Part shown: positions 1 to 10,751 of the stretch, one piece after another
How positions within the stretch are numbered: position 1 is the first letter of the stretch
Layout: every line of letters begins with the position of its first letter
Notes under the pieces: model-generated
Database searches by the model: none
What the model was told of the DNA's origin: nothing
What the model saw: only the letters and a program-made list of their open reading frames with translations
Translations under genes and position numbers: made by a program
NCBI GenBank assembly: GCA_025349905.2
Contig: MU624580.1
Location: 1-47,199 of the forward strand
DNA length: 47,199 nucleotides
Direction of reading: 5' to 3'
Origin: Blastocladiella britannica
Lineage: Eukaryota; Blastocladiomycota; Blastocladiomycetes; Blastocladiales; Blastocladiaceae

Positions 1-279
1 GCGGTACACGGCGCCGCGGTACCCGGCATCCAGCGCGGCCTGTGCGCACGCCTGGTCATTGGCGGCCCAGAACCCGTCGCGGACATCGAACTGGCCGGGC
101 ACATCGCGTTCATAGACTCGGATCGGGTCGGCCACGTGGAGGATCTTGCACTTGGGCGGATGCTCCGCCTTTATCGTCGTGCCATTGTTGCTGTTGCTTG
201 GCAATATAGACACGGGACTGGCGGCCGCCAAGCAGGCGAGGGCCGCAGTCATGAGCGCGACGAGCATGGGTGAGGGCAT
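1..279 (-). CDS. Secreted protein, N-terminal part (cut by the window edge)
   Basis: An open frame runs from an ATG at 279 to the left edge (93 codons, no stop), so the gene continues outside the window. The first 20 or so residues form a signal peptide: a short polar start, then a hydrophobic Leu/Ala-rich core (MLVALMTAALACLAAA) before a Ser/Asn/Thr stretch. The visible mature part has two cysteines and includes CKILHVADPIRVYERDVPG; I recognise no domain. A TATA-like element lies at 331-338 on the minus strand, about 50 bp upstream of the ATG, which supports this start. The protein is probably extracellular or cell-surface; its function is unknown. Confidence 0.6.
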   Translation of the reverse strand, partial: MPSPMLVALMTAALACLAAASPVSILPSNSNNGTTIKAEHPPKCKILHVADPIRVYERDVPGQFDVRDGFWAANDQACAQAALDAGYRGAVYR

Positions 280-778
280 TCTATTGGTGGATGTTGCGCC
301 TTGGAGGAATAGAGCGGTCCCAGGCCTCAGTATTTATTCGGCTGCTCGTGCCGCTCGTGCAGGTGAAACGGAGCGAAAAGTGGCGGAAGCGCCACACTGC
401 AACCTGCAGTGGCGGATTCTCACAGACACTCCAAAGACAAAAACTGGACTGAACGGCCGCTCGTTGATGAGGTTGAAGTCCCCGCGTTGGACTGGTGCTC
501 TTGACGCAATACCGCGACACCTAGTTACTCCTCTAGGTTCATTACTTTCCTGTCCTGGCGCTAATTTCGCTGTCGCCACTATTTTTTTCGCAAGGCGGAG
601 TGGACCTTGTCGAGTGAATCTGGCGGCTGTCGGTGGCCCATAGCAAGCAGCTTACTTGGAACAAGGTGGTGGCATCTCCATCGCTTTCGTTTCCGCTTAA
701 ATTAAACCAAATGTTCCTATTCTTTTTGAGCTTGCGCGTCCATGATCATCCAGAGAAAGTAAGAAAAAAAAGTTTTAT
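280..778. other. Intergenic region, 499 bp
   Basis: This stretch lies between the secreted-protein start and the 3' end of the gene relic that follows. It holds the presumed minus-strand promoter of the secreted gene (TATTTATT on the plus strand at 331-338). Its right end carries AATAAA on the minus strand (774-779), which overlaps the stop of the relic. The open frames on either strand here show no protein-like composition or family resemblance. I see no RNA gene. Confidence 0.5.
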
Positions 779-1567
779 TTAATCGTCATCGGCTGGTAAA
801 ACACTGGGCTCATGAACACTGGGATCGTCGTCGGACTCCATCAAGATCGGAATGCTGCGCTCGAGAGCATCTTGCAGCCAAACATACGAGTTCGAAGCAG
901 TCTGCATCATGAGTTTGCCAACTTGTGGAAGCACAATCGGATGTCCACCGGCAACATGGCACTGGAGCCACCATTCAGGAATGCTGTTGATGTCCGCGTC
1001 GAAAAGCGATTCCCATTGCTTTGGTGTCTGAGGCATCAGCGAATCTACAGTGGTGCGGTTGCGAGCACAGTGCCAGTACACCAATGCCATTTGTGTCATT
1101 GGGCGGTTGGCGACATTCTCCAAGCCAAAGTCGGGTGCAATCGCAGCAACGAAATCGAGGGTATGGGGAGCATGAATCGTGTCCCCAGGATAAAGCTCCA
1201 TGCCAATTGCCAGTTCGTGTCGAGAAAGAAGCCAGCTCTGCACCTTGGCCAAACCAAACTTGATTGCCCTGTTGCACACGGTCTGCCTCCAATACAGTTG
1301 ATTTGCTGGCATTAACTGACCGTATCGAACTTTTAGATCCTCCACATCAAAGTCTTCAAAATAGGGCCAAGGACGTTTGCAGATGTCCAATTCAGTACCA
1401 GCCCGTGGTCGTCGAGCATTGTTAAGTGTTGAGCTTTTGCAATTGAATTCAATGTATTGTCGTTTTATGTCATTATTGGAGCAAATGGCTTGTGCGAGGT
1501 GCTCGAGCAGTCCATGAGCAGGACAAACCTCATTTGAGCATGGATGATAGATTATGGTCCTGATACG
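779..1567 (-). pseudogene. 5'-truncated relic of a lineage-specific ankyrin-like family
   Basis: A minus-strand frame is open from just after a stop at 1568-1570 down to a TAA at 779-781, but the first part has no ATG. The 203-residue stretch from 1390 begins with TTG. Its C-terminal half resembles the C-terminal part of the broken gene at 33559-35061: both carry TVDSL, a Trp-rich block EWWLQ.H.A..HP..LP, then a P(I/V)..ES segment and an acidic tail. Upstream there are only about 120 bp before the stop codon of DEPDC5 on the same strand, so a normal 5' part and promoter do not fit. I read it as a 5'-truncated gene copy. A short in-frame gene starting at an internal ATG is the alternative. Confidence 0.5.
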
Positions 1568-1690
1568 TCAAATGAGCAAACCAGACAAGCCAGCTTTAAT
1601 GTGTTTCTCATGTCCTTCGATCACCAGTCTCGTTTTCGAGGACCAACATAAATGAAATTGATTCTAACGTATTCACACAAGGGATTGATC

Positions 1691-4600
1691 TCAGTGCTGG
1701 TGCAAATGGCGCGCACCAGGTGTGGAAAAGTCAAACACCATCGGATCGTGCGCCTGCACTGGCGTGGCTGGCGCTTGCTGCTGCTGCTGCTGATGTTGCT
1801 GGTGCTGCTGAGTTACTGCCGTGCTGCTGCTAAACATGGAGGGTGATGTGAGTGCTGCCACCGATGACAATGACGACACAGCGGGCCGCGCGCTTTGGTG
1901 GCTGCTGGTCGACCGCGGCGTGTCCACCAAGACCGCTCCACCGTCACCATGCGCGGTCGGTCGCGGCGTTGACACCAACGACGCGTCTCCCACTATGAGC
2001 GACATTGGTAGAGGCGGTGGCGTTGTGGGCTGCTCCATGACCCCCGCAATTGGCATTGGTACCGCATCGGACCGTCCAGCCACTGCCGCCATCGAGTTGC
2101 GCCGCGACACGATCGGGCTTGGGGCTGCACTGGATGCAGCCGATGGCGGATTGGACGACAGCACGGTAGCCGCTAGCTCGTTGCTGCCACAGAACATGCT
2201 GCCGCTCGCAAGCGCTGCTGCTGCCAACGCTGCTGCTGGTGTTGCTGCAGCAGAAGAGGACGATGTCGAGAGCCCGCCAGTGTTACCACCAACAGGTACC
2301 ATCTGCAGCGCCGATGCCGGCGCATGGTCGAGCTCCTCCGCCAACCCGCGCGGCACCCGCGACGACCACAGCTGCGCGGCCACGTCACTCCAGAACGCCG
2401 CCAGACCCGTCGCGTCGCGGAAATAGTGCAGCATGCTCACGCGCAGCTGGTCGGCATTGCCCATGGCCGTGCGGTCGCACTCTTTTGGTGAGAGGGCTGG
2501 CGGCACCATGGTTGTAGCGGTGATCGGACTTGGGCTTGTTAAGGATATAGACGCCGCCAAAGAGGCAGCAGCAGCCGCGGTAGCAGCCGCTCCACGCGAC
2601 GCAAGTGCCGTGGGCACAGTTGTGGTCAGGAACAGCGGGTTGGGTACCCACAGCAACCCATCAGCGGCAGGACGCACCAGCACGAATGCGCATCCGGACC
2701 GGTGCACGTACTGCGAGTACTTGACGGGCCGCCGCGGGTCGTACGAGTAGCTAGTGGCGCCCGGCGGGAACTTGTCGTCGGCTTCAACGTCCAGGACAAA
2801 CCCGAACTGGCGAATCAGCGCCACCTCGTAGTACAGCGGCGCCCCCGCCGGCGGTGGCGGGTCGCGCGGTGGCAGCCCCGCAACTCTAAGCACAGTAGGC
2901 GTTTGGAACGCGTTGGCATCGTCGCGCTCGCGCAGCAGCTTGACCTGGTCGAGCGGCGCCTGCACCAGCCGCAGCCCGGACTTGTCGCCGATGCGCGCCC
3001 AGTGGCTCAGTGTTTCGGCGATCCGCCAGGTGGTGCAGTTGAGCCAGTGCAGCTGCACTGAGAACACGTGCTGCGCATTGTGCACCGCGTCCACGTGCAG
3101 CACCGCCAGCTGCTTGCGGTCCGACTTTTGGCTCAGGTCCAGGTTGATGGGCACTCGCCGCGACATTTCCACCACAATCGCCGCATTGCTGCTGCCACCA
3201 CCTTGACCTGCTGCTGCTGCAGCCCCTGCCATGGAATTCGATGGAGGCGCGCCAAGCCCGGCGAGGCCACTGCTCGACTGCGGGACAAGCCCACGCGCCA
3301 CCAGTGCCGACATGAGCGCGTACCCTGGTCCGGGCGCCGTGGACGCGTTGGTGGTGGCCACCGAGCTCGCAACAGCCGCCGCCGCCTCGGCGTGCGCGTT
3401 TTGAGTGCGCACCGACCCCCCGTCCTGGTCATTGGTGCTGTGGCGCGACCGGAACCATGACGTGGCACCCGTCAAAGTGGCCGAGGTCGCTGGCACGCCC
3501 ACTGGTCCTGCTCCTCCTTGTGCTGCCACCGTCGAGCCCGTGGTCCCTGTTGATGCAAACGATGCTGCCGAGGACGCCGCTCCTCCACCCTGTGCCAGCT
3601 CCTGTTTGGCAGTGTACAAGTCTGCTCGGAGCCGGTAAAAGTAGTGCCCGTCCATGAACGAGTGGCGGTTGAGCGCGTGCAAAAATATACCCTCTTGTAG
3701 CAGCTGGTTTCCCAGCGCAACCGCCTCCTCGCGAGTGGAAATGCCTTGGATATTGCGCGTCATCCAGTCAACGGCCTCGTTGCCAACAAACACGCGCTCG
3801 TATAGCCGCAAGTGCCACCGCCGATCGCTAAACGACACTCCCGTCACTGGGTGCTGCATGGCGAGCGCCAGGGTTATGGGGTTGCAATCGCGGGCCAGGC
3901 GTTGTTGTGGTTGCAGTTGCTGTTGTTGCTGCTGCTGCTGCTGGCCAGTGAGGGGAGAGGAGGTGTGGTTGGTCGTGGTTGGCGTCGTCGCGGCAGTAAT
4001 GCTTGAGATGGACAGAGACGACGGCGAATCGATCTGCGGCAGAGCCGGTGGTGGCACCGGCACAGGAAGCAGACCCACCGAGCTTCCGCGCCGGATCGAT
4101 GCTGCAAGCGCACTGAACCCCCCGCCACTGGGCGATCCAGTGTGTGCTGGCGGCGGTGGCACCGCTTGTCCACCTGTGTTCGATGATGACGCGGTGGCCA
4201 TGGCCGCCGACAATGCCAGCGCCACTTCAGAGCGCACGTGGGCTGAGCGCGTCAGCGATGTGAGCTGAACACGGAGTGGGGTGTTGTCAGTGACGTGCTT
4301 TTGGATGGTTTCAAGCAAGCGCTGGAACCCGGCGATGCGGAGCTCCTCGTCGTCGAGCTGGTCGTGCGAGACGGGATTGATGGACGTGGGAACGTGGTCC
4401 ATCGGGATAAAGATGAAGCGGGCGCGGTACATGTAGTGCGCGTCGCCCTCGTTGTCCTCGTCGCCATCGGCAATCGCATGGTCGACAAAGTTCCAGTTGA
4501 ACGTGGACTATGTCATTTAAAGTGAGCTTTTTGGAAATGAAAAAAACCAAAAAGGAACGAACCAGCTGCGGGTACTCGAACTTTGTCTGCCGAGCAACAT

Positions 4601-7600
4601 ACGTCTGGTCGTCGCGGGACCACAGACTCATATGGTAGCTCACGGGCTTCATAACGTAATCCAGCCGGCGGACGTACCGGCGGACTTCCACCTGATCCTC
4701 GCTCACCACCGCGAGTCGGTGCAAATGATGGCCCATGGACATGAACGTATCGCACGAACCACTGGCCGCGCCGCCGTGCACTGCGCCGGGGGCGGTGACG
4801 ACAATCTGGAACCCCTGGGAGAGTCGCAGGGCAATCATTTCCGCCAGCAAGTTGCGCACGGAACTCATGGGCGCCAACGAAAAGGACGACATGGCACGGG
4901 CCACGCCCATGGCTGACGAGCCGGCGTCGGCGCTCCCGTCGTTTGGGAAGATCGGGTACGTGTACTGTTTTTTTTTTTTTTTTTTTTTTTTGCCACTATT
5001 GTAAATATTGGACGCATGAAATGGAGGGACGAACGAACCTGCTTGTAATTCTCGAGCAACTCCTCCACGGTCGGAAAACTATCCGTCGTGATCGGAAGGC
5101 ACGCTGGAGTACAGAGCGAGTTCCAAAACGGCGCCGCCACCCGATAACTGGCGACCTGCGGGTAAACGTGGTGCCATCGCTGCAAGTGCGAGAGCTGCTT
5201 GGTCAAGTTCCGTTTCGGGTGCCAGGGACTGATGAGGTTGGGCCGTAGTTGCAGCGACAGGTACGATGCAAGATGCAAGTGGCCGCTTCCCGCACCAGTA
5301 GCAGCACCTCCGCTTGCAGGACCGCCAAGGCCGGCAGCTCCACCCCTTTCACCATGGAAACTGGGCGGACGCGGCGGCGACCCGGTTGGGTGGCCGTGCG
5401 AAGAGTGCAGCCCACCTTGGAGACTGGGACTGTGTGACAACGGGCCGGCATGCCAACCGCTACCCATGACAGACGCCGATGCCGACGGAGCGGTGTTGAT
5501 TGCCAGCGCGGTGTTGGGCGCGGCAGCGGCCATGCGCGCCAGCTGCGACCCGGCCAGCGCGCCGGTGGACCGGCGCGGCGACCCATCATGAAGCGTCGAA
5601 ACGCTTCCACCGCCGTGCATGCTGTGGTGCGAGCGGTCCATGTCCATAGGCGAGCTGCCGCCTCCGTGCGGTGTGGGAGCCGCGATCGATGTTGCCGCTA
5701 CACCGGACCCACTAACGCGACCAATGGTGCCCGACGATTCATAGGATTCATGCACGGGACCAAGAACACTTCGGATCGGCGCCGAGTCATTGGTGCGCCG
5801 CGACGCCGCCATCCCGCCGTCGTGAACGCTGCCGTTCCCTGAGGCTGAGGCAGCCGCGGCCGCCATGGCTGCCTCGTACGTCCGCCGATACGAGTGGGCG
5901 GTGGCTGCGCGCATCATGTAACTGGCGGCCGGGCTGGTGGAAAGCAGCGGCGCGACCGTCGATTTGCCACCACCTCCACTTCCTCCTGCTGTTGCGCGCG
6001 GAACGTACATGTGAGTCGACCCGGCCATCATCCCAGGTGCAGTGGGTGTCGCGTGTGCTGGCTGAATAGCAATAGACCCTTCGGAATGCGTGCGCGGAAT
6101 GCTCGGCGACATCATACTTGCCATCATCATGCTGCGCAGATGCGACGGGCTGCTGGACATGGTGTAGCTGCTAGAAAGCTGGGCCGACGCCGCGACGGCC
6201 GCGGCCTGCGCCTCGTCCACGTCCACGAGCGCGGTGCTGAGTGGCTGGGAAGGGTTCATCAGCGTGGACGGTGGCATGGGGGAGTGCATGGCCGCGTCCA
6301 GCCCAAACCGTGTGTCGTACATGGACAGCTGCGACGCGAGATTGGCTAGGGCCGAAGAACGGACGGGCAGAGACCGAGAGACTGCGTCGGGCGACGACGC
6401 GGTCGATGAGGAGACGCCGCTCCCACCACCGCCACCGGGAGCATGGCCGCCGCTGATACTTGTTTGCGGACGCTGTTCCGCTGGCCAGTCAAACAAGTGG
6501 TCGTCGTAGCTGGCGAGCTCGCCCTCTCTCAAATAGGGAACGGCCGGGTCGCACGGCACCGCGGTGGGCGCGTTCTGCATGAGCTCCGGCATGCGGCCGC
6601 GCGGGTTGAACCCGGTGCTGGATGCTTGGTAAATGTACGACACGTCGATCCAGTCCGGCACGGTGAAGAACAGGTACTCGGGGTTGGTCTCGCGCACGTC
6701 GTCGTAGTACAGCGGGTCCCACGACTCGGCCTGACAGTCGCGCGAAATGGCCGCGCGCGATGTGCGGGGCTCGTCGGCTACTGCTGCGCCACCACCACCG
6801 CCAAGAGTCGCCAACAGATGCAATGGCGCGCCGCCCTGTTGTTGTTGCTGCGAATGGTGTTGGCTCGAACCAGGTGGCCCAGCAGCGACCCCAGAGAGAT
6901 GTCCGCCGGGTCCACTCATGTACGCCATGGTCTGGCCAGCTGCCGACTGTGTGGGCAGCTCGCTGGCGGCAAACTTGGACTTGATCAAGAACATGGGCGA
7001 AGCGTGGAGTGGAGGCCGCGCCAGGCAAATCATGTCGAGTGCCACGCCATTATCAAGCATGCGCTGGGTGGTGAGCCGCAGCAACCGCTTATCGGTCTCG
7101 AGGAACCCAGTACCTGGTGTAATCACCTGGATCGAGAGCCCGGTGCGCACAAAGTCGAGCTTGCGGTCAATGTAGTGCTTGTCGTGTGGATTTAGCGCCA
7201 GGTTTACTGCCTCAAGGAGGTTGCCCTGCTCATTTTTTCGTTTGAGGATACTACTACTCAATGTAGTCATGTCAGTAATGGATGGGATACCTGATGCGCG
7301 GGAGCAAGGCGGCCGCGCATGACGGGCACGCCGCCCTCGACCACGCGGAGCGCAGTGGACGTAAACTGCTCAAACTCGGCCTTGAGGAGCGGGAGTACCG
7401 AAGACCAGTCGGGCCTACCCTCCCCGTCAATGATCACCTTGTACACGTCGCGGTATGACTGGCCCTCGAGCATCCACGGATGCGACGTCGGCAAGCTCTG
7501 CGTGTACGAGTGATAGTTTGAGCTGCCGTTACCGGTACCGCCGCCACCGCCGCCAGGGAGATCGCGCGGTGGAACCAGTGGAGTCGCAGCACCGCTAGTA

Positions 7601-8630
7601 GGTGCGGACGCATCGCCAATATCGGAAGACGACGAGATACCAGCAGACGTGGAAGCGCCGTCCGAGTCCAAGATGCGCGCGAAAAACACGATCGAGACCA
7701 AATGGTTGACGTTGAGAGCTCGCCACCGGGCAAACAGGTCCGGCAAGAAATCGCGGACCGCGCGCTCAAAGTATACGTCGCCGCACCCGTCGGCGTCGTC
7801 GGCGAACTGCCACATTTCCGCCGCCAGGTGGACCAGGAGGTACACGCGCGCCGACTCGGACCGGAAAATCGTCTTGGTGTCGTCAGTGACCACCCCGCAC
7901 GCGGCTTTGCGCGATCCACGCACGATCTCGCGCACGTGCACGCGCAACCCACCGGGAAAGGCCATCTTTTTGCCGACGTGCAAGCAGTGACCCACCATGG
8001 CTTGCTTGATCCGCCACATGTCGGCGCGCGACATGTACTGGTCGCGGATCGCCAGCTCAATGTAGTCGGCGGCGACCTCGGCCGGGTTGACCTGCTTCAT
8101 TTATTTTTTTCATTCAGCCCATATGACCAAAAGGTGGGATGCTGATCGGATGGACGCACCACGCGAACATGCACGTCGGTGCGTGCTTGCAGTGCAAACA
8201 GCTGCGCAATGTGCCCAGCAACCGACACTTGCAGCTGTGCTTTGCCCGTGGACGCGTCGGCTAAGGTGGTCTGCAGGACCAGCGTGTCGTCAGGCGGGTC
8301 GCCGTCAATAATGGGCGACCACTTATCGCGCAACAGTTGCCGCAAGGGGCCCGCGGGCGCATTGGCAGCGACGCCCGGGTGATAAAGCTCGACCAGTGTG
8401 CCCGGGCGCAGGTGCGGGAACACGTCCGGGTTGACCACGAGCTCGTGGCGCGAGAACCGGTCGTCGTGCACCCACAGATTGTACGATTTGAGCTGGGTCG
8501 CGGGTAATGTCGTTGCCGTGGGCGATGGCGATGGCAGCTGTCCATGCTGTTGCTGCTGCTGCTGCTGTTGTTGTTGCTGGTATTGCTGCTGCTGTCGTTG
8601 CGGCTGTGGTAGTGTCGCCGTGCTTGCCAT
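1691..8630 (-). CDS. IML1: DEPDC5/Iml1 homologue, GATOR1 (SEACIT) subunit
   Basis: Five exons: 8630-8160, 8091-7291, 7225-5039, 4964-4563 and 4507-1691, together about 2225 residues (human and yeast proteins are near 1600). Family signatures run in order. The N-terminal domain has [20 protein letters not shown]. Next comes the block [18 protein letters not shown] with [14 protein letters not shown] third block contains [19 protein letters not shown] and [17 protein letters not shown]. Exon 4 contains the [18 protein letters not shown] join, and a DEP domain lies at about 1495-1582 ([12 protein letters not shown]). The extra length is Gln-, Ser-, Ala- and Gly-rich low-complexity sequence in exons 1, 3 and 5. 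GATOR1 acts on the vacuole/lysosome as a GTPase-activating complex for Rag/Gtr GTPases and restrains TORC1 when amino acids are low. Exon 3's acceptor was chosen because the nearer AGs break the frame. Confidence 0.9.
8539..8600. repeat. CAG/CAA-type triplet repeat (polyGln)
   Basis: An imperfect triplet run encodes a glutamine tract in the N-terminus of DEPDC5 on the minus strand. Shorter runs of the same kind occur in its last exon near 1780-1800 and 3910-3945. Such tracts are expected to vary in length between strains. Confidence 0.7.
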
Positions 8631-8763
8631 CTTTTTTATGAATGAATGAAAAAAAAAATGGTCCGCCAAAAATAATGCTGATCGACTTGGCCACAGACCC
8701 GCGAAATCGACCGGGGGCAGGATCCTGACCTCCTTCCTACTCAATGACTTGGATCCCCCCTTC

Positions 8764-8771
8764 TTTATAAG
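8764..8771 (+). promoter_or_regulatory. TATA-like box upstream of the CsaA-like gene
   Basis: TTTATAAG lies 16 bp before the first in-frame ATG (8780) and about 109 bp before the second (8873). A TATA box normally sits 25-35 bp before the transcript start. That would place the transcript start at or after 8780 and favours the second ATG. Confidence 0.35.
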
Positions 8772-8779
8772 AAGTGCCC

Positions 8780-9220
8780 ATGTCCCCTCGCCGTTGTCAA
8801 CTGTTCCTGCAACAGCAACGGCATCTCACACGGCTTCTGACTACCTCCTCCTCCAAGAACCACATAAAAAGAATGGACCCACTCAACGGGCTCGACATTC
8901 GCGTCGCGCGCATCCTATCCGCCGATCCCTTCCCAGAAGCCCGCAAGCCCGCCATCAAGTTACGGCTGGACGTTGGGCCCGAGATTGGCGAGAAGAAATC
9001 GTCGGCGCAGATCGTCGCCAACCACGGGTCCACCGACGAGCAGCGCGCCGAGCTGGTCGGCTCGTTGGTGCTGTGCGTGCTGGGCTTACCGCGGCGCCAG
9101 ATCGGGAAATTCATGTCCGAAGTGCTTGTTCTCGGGGTTCCCGACCAGGACGGGAATGTAGTGCTGATTCGACCGGACCCGGCCAAGGACGGGGTGGTGG
9201 TTGGTGGCCGGTTGTACTGA
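8780..9220 (+). CDS. CsaA-like tRNA-binding-domain protein
   Basis: A single exon encodes a small OB-fold tRNA-binding domain protein of the CsaA/EMAP-II type: LDIRVARILSADPFPEARKP, then LRLDVGPEIGEKKSSAQI, then a C-terminal block with VLGVPD..GNVVLIRPD. Free-standing domains of this size (about 110 residues) are typical of bacterial CsaA. There are two candidate starts. ATG at 8780 gives 146 residues with an Arg/Leu/Ser-rich, acid-free leader that could be a mitochondrial presequence. ATG at 8873 gives 115 residues beginning MDPLNGLDIRV, the usual start of the family. The gene converges on the CCDC174-like gene with only 18 bp between stop codons. The role is probably tRNA or nucleic-acid binding; a bacterial origin is possible. 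Confidence 0.8.
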   Translation: MSPRRCQLFLQQQRHLTRLLTTSSSKNHIKRMDPLNGLDIRVARILSADPFPEARKPAIKLRLDVGPEIGEKKSSAQIVANHGSTDEQRAELVGSLVLCVLGLPRRQIGKFMSEVLVLGVPDQDGNVVLIRPDPAKDGVVVGGRLY

Positions 9221-9238
9221 ATATATATATATATATAT
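9221..9238. repeat. (AT)9 dinucleotide repeat between convergent stop codons
   Basis: Exactly nine AT units fill the whole space between the TGA of the CsaA-like gene (plus) and the TAA of the CCDC174-like gene (minus). It is probably part of both 3' ends. Confidence 0.85.
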
Positions 9239-10663
9239 TTACTTGCTGTCATCCTTCTTGTCCGCTGGAATGTTGGCAAAGAGATCGTCGTACACGGACG
9301 CCGGCACGCGGATCGTCCACTGCGTCCTGCGCGCCTGCTCGGCACCCAGCACCGCGATTCGTTTGCGCATCAGCGACCGCACTTGACGCACAAACTCCGG
9401 GTTCAGGTCCCCGTGCGATGCCACCGCACCCACATCCTCTCTATTGTCGCCTTCGCCCTCACTGGTGTCGTCGTCCACGGTGCCAAACCCGTGCCCGAAC
9501 CCGCCCTCGGCCTCGGTCTGCGTGACATCGATCGACGCATGGCCCGATGCCGCCGCATGCTCGCGCCGCGCCGCCCGCGTCTCGGCGTGTAAGCGCCGGA
9601 GGTCGGCCAGTTGCCGCTCGCGCTCGGACACTGATTGCGATAGCTGGTAGAACGCGGACCCGTGCGCGCGCACCTCGCGCGTCGCGTCGTAGTGGTCCGG
9701 TGGAGGGAGGCGGGGTGCGGACGATGTCGACGCGTCGTCATAGTCCTCTTGGTCGTGTGGGTCGTCGTCATCGTGGCGATCGGCGGCAAGCTCGGCGGCC
9801 ACACTGCGGGGAACTTGGCGCGTGCGGCCAAACTCGTCCGTGACCTCGACCAAATCATCACCACCGTCCGTGACAGCCAGGGCCGAAATGGGTACCGCGA
9901 GCGTGCTCCGCAACCGTTTCGCCGGTGGTGGGTCATCCCCATCCTCATCCTCATCATTCGATGACGAGGATTCCGAGGATGAGGACATTTCCCCACGCGC
10001 CCGCCGCGCCCGTTTCCGCGCATCTTTGGCCTCCAGCTCGGCCGCGCGCTTGGCCGTGAAATCCACTAGCGGCGCGATATCGGCTGCCCTCGTCTGGGCC
10101 ATGGCTGCGCGGAATGCATGTGCGCGTGCGGCGGCCGAGTACGGATCATTTGCGTCAATGTCGTTGTCGTCATCATTGGCGGTATTGTCCAGTCCGCCCG
10201 TCCGCATCATCGCGTCATACCGCGCCTGCTTGGCCACCAGCGCCGCGTGCACTTGCGCGTAGGTGCGGCCGTTGCTGTCGTCCAGAACTACCGTCTCTGG
10301 TGCTGGTGCCGGAGGTGGTGCGCGTGATCCGCTCTTCGGTTTATTATTTGGCGGTTTGGCTGGGAATTTGGCGGTGTCCAGTTTACCCAGGCGCACTCCT
10401 GCAGTCGCTGCAGTCGTGGACCGAGGAGGTAGGTCGGTGTCAAGAGTACGGAGCTTTTGTTGCAAGGCCGCGCGCTGTTCCAGAACCTCGGCCTCGTTGC
10501 GCATCAGTTCGGCCTTCAAGTCGGACATGCCCGTGGTCGGGTGTTTGCGCGATCCAGGCGCTACAGTTGCCCGCTTTTTGGGTGCGGGGGCCAAGAGCGG
10601 GTCGACTTTTTTCGGCCTCAGTGCGCTGGTGGGCGGCGGTTGCCGGGAATTACGCTTCGACAT
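9239..10663 (-). CDS. CCDC174-like nuclear protein
   Basis: A single exon of 474 residues starts at ATG 10663 (MSKRNSRQPPP); the frame is open further upstream but would run into the preceding kinase gene. Features point to the CCDC174 family. There is an N-terminal segment MSDLKAELMRNEAEVLEQR. In the middle lies VDEFGRTRQV-type sequence (here VTDEFGRTRQVPRSV). The block HYDATREVRAHGSAFYQLS matches the conserved region of the family. The rest is strongly charged, with Lys/Arg clusters (AKDARKRARRARGE), Ser/Glu/Asp runs and coiled-coil potential in the last third. Family members are nuclear and linked to RNA processing; that role is inferred. There are no introns, unlike most neighbours. Confidence 0.7.
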   Translation of the reverse strand: MSKRNSRQPPPTSALRPKKVDPLLAPAPKKRATVAPGSRKHPTTGMSDLKAELMRNEAEVLEQRAALQQKLRTLDTDLPPRSTTAATAGVRLGKLDTAKFPAKPPNNKPKSGSRAPPPAPAPETVVLDDSNGRTYAQVHAALVAKQARYDAMMRTGGLDNTANDDDNDIDANDPYSAAARAHAFRAAMAQTRAADIAPLVDFTAKRAAELEAKDARKRARRARGEMSSSSESSSSNDEDEDGDDPPPAKRLRSTLAVPISALAVTDGGDDLVEVTDEFGRTRQVPRSVAAELAADRHDDDDPHDQEDYDDASTSSAPRLPPPDHYDATREVRAHGSAFYQLSQSVSERERQLADLRRLHAETRAARREHAAASGHASIDVTQTEAEGGFGHGFGTVDDDTSEGEGDNREDVGAVASHGDLNPEFVRQVRSLMRKRIAVLGAEQARRTQWTIRVPASVYDDLFANIPADKKDDSK

Positions 10664-10751
10664 GACCGTGGAAATGGTCGAGGCTCCAAGAGATGCGGCT
10701 GTACTGATGTTATGTATAATTGATGACGAACGAAAGAGACACCAAAGAAAA

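Noticed and set aside
146..643. 165-codon plus-strand frame at the left end
   Set aside because: It overlaps the signal-peptide gene on the other strand and has no protein-like features.
4943..5004. Poly-T tract as a transposon poly(A) tail
   Set aside because: It lies inside a DEPDC5 intron, read as A24-CAG on the coding strand, and the exons on both sides join in frame.
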